A DNA stretch of 54,886 bases from REEB95 sp035632055. Lineage in GTDB: Bacteria; Pseudomonadota; Alphaproteobacteria; ATCC43930; CGMCC-115725. The stretch is taken from contig DASQHO010000093.1 in assembly GCA_035632055.1 (NCBI GenBank), positions 1 to 54,886 of the forward strand. Direction: 5' to 3'. Shown in pieces: positions 50,676-54,886 of the stretch (positions are counted from its first letter, which is position 1; the number at the start of each line of letters is the position of its first letter). The position numbers and the translations under genes are program-made. The notes under the pieces were generated by a model. It was not told where the DNA came from. It did not search any database and saw only the letters and a program-made list of their open reading frames with translations.

Positions 50676-51236
50676 TCAGGAAGCGAGTGGCGGCAGCGGC
50701 TCGGCACCGGGCGGCAGCGGCGTGCGGTCGGTATTGAGAACGAGGCCGATCAATCCGTAATAGCCGACACAGACCGTGAGCTCGACGACGCCGGTATCGC
50801 CGAAGATCTGCTGAGCGCGAGCAAAGACCGGATCGCTGACGCCCTTGGTGGCGAGCAGCTCGCTGGCGAAGTCATAGGCGGCCTGCTGCTCGGCAGAAAG
50901 GCCACGGGGCTTCGCGCCTTTGGCGATCGCGTCGCACACTGCCGCCGGCAATCCGGCATCGAGCGCGAAGCTGCGATGCACGGCCCATTCGAACTGCGCG
51001 CCCCAATGACGCGCGGTCACCAGGATCACCAGTTCCTTGACCGCATCGGACAGCATGTTCTCGAAGCGCAAATAGCGACCGACGTTCTGCACCCGGTCGC
51101 CGAGCGCGGGGTGACGCAGCAGCATGTGAAACGGGCCGCGCAACGTCTTGCGATTCTCGGCGATTGCTGCCGCGACGCGTTTCTGCTCAGCCGTCATCGC
51201 GCTCTCGGCGAGCGGCGGAAACCGTTGTTCGCTCAT
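50676..51236 (-). CDS. Carboxymuconolactone decarboxylase (CMD) family protein
   Basis: A 186-residue helical protein of the AhpD/CMD superfamily. RGPFHMLLRHPALGDRVQNVGRYLRF and ELVILVTARHWGAQFEWAVHRSFA are the family core (ExxxH-type helix pair), but the CxxC of AhpD is absent, so it is not a peroxidase partner. PcaC would be shorter (about 130 residues), so a direct PcaC role for the pca genes at 22-25 kb is doubtful. It is between tatA and queA on the same strand. The substrate is unknown. Confidence 0.85.
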   Translation of the reverse strand: MSEQRFPPLAESAMTAEQKRVAAAIAENRKTLRGPFHMLLRHPALGDRVQNVGRYLRFENMLSDAVKELVILVTARHWGAQFEWAVHRSFALDAGLPAAVCDAIAKGAKPRGLSAEQQAAYDFASELLATKGVSDPVFARAQQIFGDTGVVELTVCVGYYGLIGLVLNTDRTPLPPGAEPLPPLAS

Positions 51237-51263
51237 TTCGTCGGCGATGGAACTCGCGGCGGT

Positions 51264-51485
51264 TCAGCTGCGATCATGCGCCGGCCGGTCGGTGGCGGAC
51301 GCGGCAGGCGGCTGTACTTGCTGTGGCGGTTTGCCTTCGGATTCGTCATCTTCGCGCATGCCCGCCTTGAAAGCCTTGATGCCTTTGGCAAAGTCGCCCA
51401 TGACCCGCGGCAGTTTGCCGGCGCCGAACAACAGGACGACGATGACGAGCACGACCAGCCAGTGCAGCAGGCTGAAGGAACCCAT
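51264..51485 (-). CDS. tatA: Sec-independent (Tat) translocase subunit TatA
   Basis: A 73-residue protein: one N-terminal membrane helix (LLHWLVVLVIVVLLFGAGKL), then the amphipathic helix PRVMGDFAKGIKAFKAGM, then an acidic and proline-rich tail. The FGAGKLP hinge is the TatA mark. TatA forms the pore that moves folded proteins with twin-arginine signals. tatB and tatC are not in the window, so it is separated from its partners. The LivK-like protein at 37028-38236 carries a twin-arginine signal and may be a client. Confidence 0.92.
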   Translation of the reverse strand: MGSFSLLHWLVVLVIVVLLFGAGKLPRVMGDFAKGIKAFKAGMREDDESEGKPPQQVQPPAASATDRPAHDRS

Positions 51486-51553
51486 GGTAAAACCTCAGAA
51501 ATTGGTCCGAATGAGGTAGCTTTAACACCAGATGGCGCAGACGTAACAGCCGT

Positions 51554-52576
51554 ATGTCAAGCGAAAACCGCCCCGTCCGCAAGGCTTGGATCCGGCATGC
51601 CCGGAGCCTCGTGTTGCGCAAATGGCTGCTGGTTGCACTCGGCGTCGCCTTGATTGGATGGGCAACAGCGGCGATCGTCCACCATCACAAGGCTGCGACC
51701 GAAACCGCAGCGGTTGCGCCTACCAGTCCGGTGCCGAAGACGGAGGCGACCAAGCCGCCTTCATCGGCACAGCCCGAAACGGCGAGCACCGCGCCATCCA
51801 CCCCGTCATCCGCAACGGAACGGCTGTCGGCTTCGGCTTTACGCTCGGCGCCAGGCGGCGAGGCCGCGCTGATCCTGGCGGCGCCGGCACTGGCACCGTC
51901 GCCGGCGGCGCAGGTGGCATTGCCGCCGCAGATCGGATCGTCGCCTGCGAAAGCGGTGCCGGATCTGCCGACTGTTGCCGTCGCACCGCCCAATTTCCAT
52001 GTCGTGCCCAACGATCGGGATACCAAGGCGTTCGGCGCGGTGACTATGAGCGATCACAACGGCCGAACATTCACCATCGTGCCGGCCGCACCGATGCCGG
52101 CGTCGTCGCCGTCGCCGCAGCGGACGGCATCCGTCGCACCGCCGGCTGCGTCCCCGGCGCCGCGGCCCGAAGTGTTCGCGCCCGTGGGCAATCCGGCCGT
52201 GTTCAGCGGCCGCGCCCGCGTCACTGGTCCGTTCACCCTCGATGTCGAAGGTCAGGCGGTGCGGCTGTTCGGCATTACATTGCCTCCCACCGGTGATCGC
52301 TGCGCCGCATCCAACGGCACGGTGAAGCCATGCGCAGCGGTTGCTGAAGCGACGCTGACGCAAAAGCTGGCCGGCCATTCGATCGTCGCGTGCCGTGTGC
52401 CGCCAGGTCAGCGCGGTACTCTCGGCGCGATCTGCCTCGACGAGCAAGGCAACGATCTCGGTCGCTATCTGGTCATCGAGGGGCTGGCACTCGCCGATTC
52501 AAACCAAAGTTATGACTATCTTCCGGCTCAGGGCGCGGCGCGGTCGGCGAAACGCGGCCTATGGCACTTCCGCTGA
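51554..52576 (+). CDS. Membrane-anchored protein with degenerate nuclease-like (SNase) C-terminal domain
   Basis: A 340-residue protein. A single membrane helix (LLVALGVALIGWATAAIV, residues about 25-45) is followed by a long Ala/Pro/Ser/Thr-rich linker of about 160 residues. The last 120 residues follow the staphylococcal nuclease plan: FTLDVEGQAVRLFGITLPP, ATLTQKLAGHSIVACRV, DLGRYLVIEGLALADSNQSY and AARSAKRGLW. The glutamate expected after RLxGI (PE) is PPT, and the GDT calcium loop is gone, so catalysis is doubtful. Probably exported, with the domain in the periplasm. Confidence 0.7.
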   Translation: MSSENRPVRKAWIRHARSLVLRKWLLVALGVALIGWATAAIVHHHKAATETAAVAPTSPVPKTEATKPPSSAQPETASTAPSTPSSATERLSASALRSAPGGEAALILAAPALAPSPAAQVALPPQIGSSPAKAVPDLPTVAVAPPNFHVVPNDRDTKAFGAVTMSDHNGRTFTIVPAAPMPASSPSPQRTASVAPPAASPAPRPEVFAPVGNPAVFSGRARVTGPFTLDVEGQAVRLFGITLPPTGDRCAASNGTVKPCAAVAEATLTQKLAGHSIVACRVPPGQRGTLGAICLDEQGNDLGRYLVIEGLALADSNQSYDYLPAQGAARSAKRGLWHFR

Positions 52577-52580
52577 AACG

Positions 52581-52614
52581 CGAACGCTCCCAGCGTTGCC
52601 GCCGGGAGCGTTCG
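52581..52614. terminator. Hairpin between convergent genes
   Basis: CGAACGCTCCC (52581-52591) pairs perfectly over 11 bp with 52604-52614 around a 12-nt loop. It begins 4 bp past the stop of the nuclease-like gene and lies 21 bp beyond the gcrA stop. Only a weak T-run follows on the plus strand; it probably serves both genes. Confidence 0.6.
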
Positions 52615-52635
52615 GTTGACTTGTCTCAGCTTAAT

Positions 52636-52986
52636 TCAGGCTGCGTTGTGGTTCTTCGGCCGCACATACGCCATCGTTGCGTGCTCGGCGCAGTACGGCT
52701 TACCGGCGAGCGTGCGCTTGCCGCAGAAACCGAAATCCTTGTCGCCGGGATGTCCCGTCGGCCAGGAGCAGTTTCCGCTGCCGGTTGCTGCCGGTATCGG
52801 CGCGGGCCGGCGCATCGGCGGACGCTTCAGCGGCGATGGCCGCGGCGTCAGCGCCAGCCGATGTGCCTTCCCCACCACGGCGTTCTTGCTGACCCCGAGC
52901 CGGCGACCGATTTCGGCCGTCGAATGCCCTTCGTCCCAGAGTCGGGCAAGGTTCTGTACGAGTTCAGACGTCCAAATCGATTCCAT
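52636..52986 (-). CDS. gcrA: GcrA cell cycle regulator
   Basis: A 116-residue protein. The N-terminal helix-turn-helix is SIWTSELVQNLARLWDEGHS then AEIGRRLGVSKNAVVGKAHRL. The C-terminal sigma-70-interacting part is CSWPTGHPGDKDFGFCGKR then KPYCAEHATMAYVRP. GcrA activates promoters with CcrM-methylated GANTC sites together with sigma 70. The ATG at 52986 follows a run of G. The linker is short, giving a protein smaller than the Caulobacter one. Three GANTC sites lie in its upstream region. Confidence 0.93.
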   Translation of the reverse strand: MESIWTSELVQNLARLWDEGHSTAEIGRRLGVSKNAVVGKAHRLALTPRPSPLKRPPMRRPAPIPAATGSGNCSWPTGHPGDKDFGFCGKRTLAGKPYCAEHATMAYVRPKNHNAA

Positions 52987-53052
52987 AAGCCATCCCCCCG
53001 TATATCGTGGTGAGAGATCGTCCAACCACTAGATACAGTACCATGGAGACCC

Positions 53053-53092
53053 GAATCGGCCAACACCTGCGATTCGGATATCCCCGGGATTC
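53053..53092. promoter_or_regulatory. Cluster of GANTC methylation sites upstream of gcrA
   Basis: GAATC at 53053-53057, GATTC at 53071-53075 and GATTC at 53088-53092 fall within 40 bp of the 127-bp region between gcrA and the divergent MFS gene. A fourth (GATTC, 52979-52983) overlaps the first codons of gcrA. GANTC is the CcrM target that GcrA reads in alphaproteobacteria. Confidence 0.55.
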
Positions 53093-53113
53093 ACAGCGCC
53101 GGCTGAAACCCGC

Positions 53114-54292
53114 GTGCCCCCGCCCGATACCATGCTCGCGCTGATCGCCACCCTTGCCATACAGGCGCTGGCCACCATGATGGTGCTGGCGCCGCCGGTG
53201 TTTGCCGGTCTTGCCGCGCCGGCCTTCGGCGTCAACGCCAACCATATCGGTGTCTTCACCGCGGTAGTTTATGCCGCGGCGTGCCTCTCGACCGGCATGT
53301 CGGGCGGACCGGTGCGGCGCTACGGCGCGATCCGTGTCAGCCAGGCGGCGCTGTTGATCGGCGCGGCCGGCTTGGCGCTGCTGGCCAGCGCCTCGATCTG
53401 GCTTGGTCTGATCGGTGCGGTGTTCATCGGCGTCGGCTATGGACCGATGACGCCCGCGAGCTCGCATATCCTGATCCGGCAAACGCCGCCGGCGCGACGT
53501 GCGCTCGTCTTTTCAATCAAACAGACCGGAGTGCCATTGGGCGGCGCGCTCGCCGGTCTTGTCGTGCCGCCGCTGGCGATCCCGTTCGGCTGGCGGGGCG
53601 CTGCGTTGGTGATTGCCGCGGTCGGTGCGCTGCTCGCCGTCGCCTGCGAACCGCTGCACAAAAGCCTCGACGACGACGCGGATCCGATGGCGGCCGGCGG
53701 CAGCCATATCTTGACTGCTATCAATCTCGTGCTGGGCGAGCCGGGGCTGCGCCGCCTGGCGCTCGCCTCGCTCGCCTACTCGGCGATGCAGCTGTGCATC
53801 AGCGCGTTCGTCGTCAACTTTTTGACCGAGCATGCCGCCATGGCGCTGATCGCCGCTGGCGTGGTGATGGCGGTCCTGCAGGCAGCCGGTATCGTCGGCC
53901 GCATCGTCTGGGGCTGGACTGCCGACCGGCTGGTGAGTGCGCGGCAAGCGTTGAGCATGCTTGGCCTGGCGATCGGCGCCACTGGCGCCTTGCTGGCGCT
54001 GGTCGGGCCGGCATGGCCGATGACACTGGTGCTCGTGGTTGCGGCGGCGCTCGGCGCTGTCGCGTTGGGCTGGAACGGCGTGTTTCTTGCCGAAGTCGCG
54101 CGGTTGGCGCCGCCGGGCAGCGCCGGCATGGCGACGGGCGGTGCACTGGCCCTGACGTTCATCGGCGCGCTGCTCGGACCGCCGGCGTTCGGTGCCGTCG
54201 TCGATTTCACCGGCAGCTATCGGATCGCATTCTTCATTGCGGCCGCAGCAGCAGCGATATCCGGTCTCGCGGTCAGCCGCCGGAGGCCATAA
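53114..54292 (+). CDS. MFS transporter
   Basis: A 392-residue transporter with about 12 hydrophobic helices. The loop after helix 2 is poorly conserved (MSGGPVRRYGAIRV); YGPMTPASSHILIRQTPPARRALVFSIKQTGVPLGGAL, seen in pieces, is typical of a group of MFS proteins of unknown substrate. WGWTADRLVSARQ is the second MFS loop. The start is GTG at 53114 or ATG at 53132; neither has a clear ribosome-binding site. It is divergent from gcrA and converges with the cold-shock gene. Confidence 0.87.
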   Translation: MPPPDTMLALIATLAIQALATMMVLAPPVFAGLAAPAFGVNANHIGVFTAVVYAAACLSTGMSGGPVRRYGAIRVSQAALLIGAAGLALLASASIWLGLIGAVFIGVGYGPMTPASSHILIRQTPPARRALVFSIKQTGVPLGGALAGLVVPPLAIPFGWRGAALVIAAVGALLAVACEPLHKSLDDDADPMAAGGSHILTAINLVLGEPGLRRLALASLAYSAMQLCISAFVVNFLTEHAAMALIAAGVVMAVLQAAGIVGRIVWGWTADRLVSARQALSMLGLAIGATGALLALVGPAWPMTLVLVVAAALGAVALGWNGVFLAEVARLAPPGSAGMATGGALALTFIGALLGPPAFGAVVDFTGSYRIAFFIAAAAAAISGLAVSRRRP

Positions 54293-54301
54293 ATGAGAGC
54301 A

Positions 54302-54853
54302 TCAGCCGTTATGCGACAGCAACTCAAGCGAGGAGGCTTCGCGCCCGCGGCGCGCCTGTGACACCATCATGCGGACCGGCTGACCTGGCTCAAGACCGTC
54401 GATGCCCGAACGGCGCAGCGCCGTCACGTGCACGAAGATGTCCTTGCTGCCGTCGTTCGGCAGGATGAATCCAAAGCCGCGTGCAGGGTCATACCATTTG
54501 ACCACGCCATCAAGCGATTCGGCTGGCCCCGCCGGCATGTCGTTGCCGCCGCCGCCGTCGCGCGAGCGGAAGCCGCCGCGTTCACGCGGCGGCCGCGGCG
54601 TCGCGGTCGAGGCGTCGAGGTCGAGGACTTGGGTCGCGGCGCGACCTTTCGGTCCCTGGACCCATTCGAAGGTGATGCTGGCGCCGTCCGGCGCTTCGCC
54701 GAAGCCCGAGCGCTCAAGTACGGCGAGCGGCAAGAAGACATCGCTCGTGCCGTCATCCGGCACGATAAACCCGAACCCCTTGCTGCGATTGAACCATTTG
54801 ATTTTCCCGGACAGCCGCGCGATTTCGCCGGGCGCAGGCGCAAATGCGTTCAT
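54302..54853 (-). CDS. Protein with two cold-shock domains
   Basis: A 183-residue protein with two cold-shock domains joined by an Arg/Gly-rich linker. Domain 1 (about residues 14-78) has IKWFNRSKGFGFIVPDDG and DVFLPLAVL. Domain 2 (about 113-180) has VVKWYDPARGFGFILPNDG and DIFVHVTAL. The RNP1 (KGFGFI/RGFGFI) is intact in both, while RNP2 of domain 1 has lost its usual histidine. Double-domain CspA-like proteins are common in alphaproteobacteria and bind single-stranded RNA or DNA. The ATG at 54853 is the only good start. Confidence 0.92.
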   Translation of the reverse strand: MNAFAPAPGEIARLSGKIKWFNRSKGFGFIVPDDGTSDVFLPLAVLERSGFGEAPDGASITFEWVQGPKGRAATQVLDLDASTATPRPPRERGGFRSRDGGGGNDMPAGPAESLDGVVKWYDPARGFGFILPNDGSKDIFVHVTALRRSGIDGLEPGQPVRMMVSQARRGREASSLELLSHNG

Positions 54854-54886
54854 GGATGCACCATCGGAAAATAACCCCCCACATTC

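Noticed and set aside
50676..51236. Naming the CMD-family protein pcaC
   Set aside because: It is longer than PcaC, far from the pca genes and co-oriented with queuosine genes; only the superfamily can be supported.

Overview
The window is about 54.9 kb of high-GC, densely coded DNA. It looks like an alphaproteobacterial chromosome. The lineage evidence is a GcrA cell-cycle regulator with GANTC sites in front of it, a CarD regulator with FdxA beside it, an extensin-family lipoprotein, a SUV3-like helicase followed by an S4 protein, and a PAS_5-like protein. A Rhodospirillales- or Reyranella-like soil or water bacterium is my inference. There is no plasmid or phage backbone, no rRNA, no CRISPR array and no insertion sequence. 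One tRNA gene, tRNA-Arg(CCT), is present.

Layout. 1-4.7 kb: the end of an MHS-type transporter, a glycine-zipper protein, a SUV3-like helicase with an S4 RNA-binding partner, and an extensin-like lipoprotein. 4.8-11.8 kb: a surface-sugar locus. Two plus-strand genes (NDP-sugar epimerase, DegT/ArnB-like aminotransferase) converge on five minus-strand genes joined by start/stop overlaps (glycosyltransferase, GT-C transferase, methyltransferase, polyprenyl-phosphate glycosyltransferase, SMR-type flippase). 12-17 kb: an HTH-citrate synthase-like protein with a lost active-site histidine, FdxA, CarD, a metal-site-depleted phosphoesterase, a second MHS transporter and the tRNA. 17-22 kb: a lipoprotein with a possible transglutaminase triad, and two MetE-C-like paralogues bracketing an orphan branched-chain-type binding protein. 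21.8-25.4 kb: pcaD-pcaH-pcaG-pcaB for protocatechuate ring cleavage. 25.4-31.8 kb: a tiny PEP-CTERM protein, DUF1330, an ArsR-SRPBCC-DHA2 exporter set with two operator boxes, a PagL-like lipid A deacylase, proline iminopeptidase and a GT-C-like membrane protein.

31.8-46.1 kb is an aerobic benzoyl-CoA locus. On the minus strand lies one tight gene series: benzoate-CoA ligase, livK-H-M-G-F uptake system, alpha/beta hydrolase, MetE-like protein. On the plus strand lie boxC, boxB and, where the reductase BoxA would be expected, an adrenodoxin-reductase-type flavoprotein with no iron-sulfur cysteines. 46.2-51.5 kb is a queuosine series (tatA, CMD-family protein, queA, tgt, an FkbM methyltransferase, queF, queG). 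51.5-54.9 kb carries a degenerate nuclease-like protein, gcrA, an MFS transporter and a double cold-shock-domain protein.

Metabolically the window joins two aromatic routes: protocatechuate through the pca branch and benzoate through CoA-epoxidation. The points most worth following are the non-canonical reductase beside boxB, the ArnB/Gtr-like sugar-transfer locus that splits a block often contiguous in alphaproteobacteria, several apparent pseudoenzymes, and the repeated pairing of MetE-like proteins with Liv-type transport.
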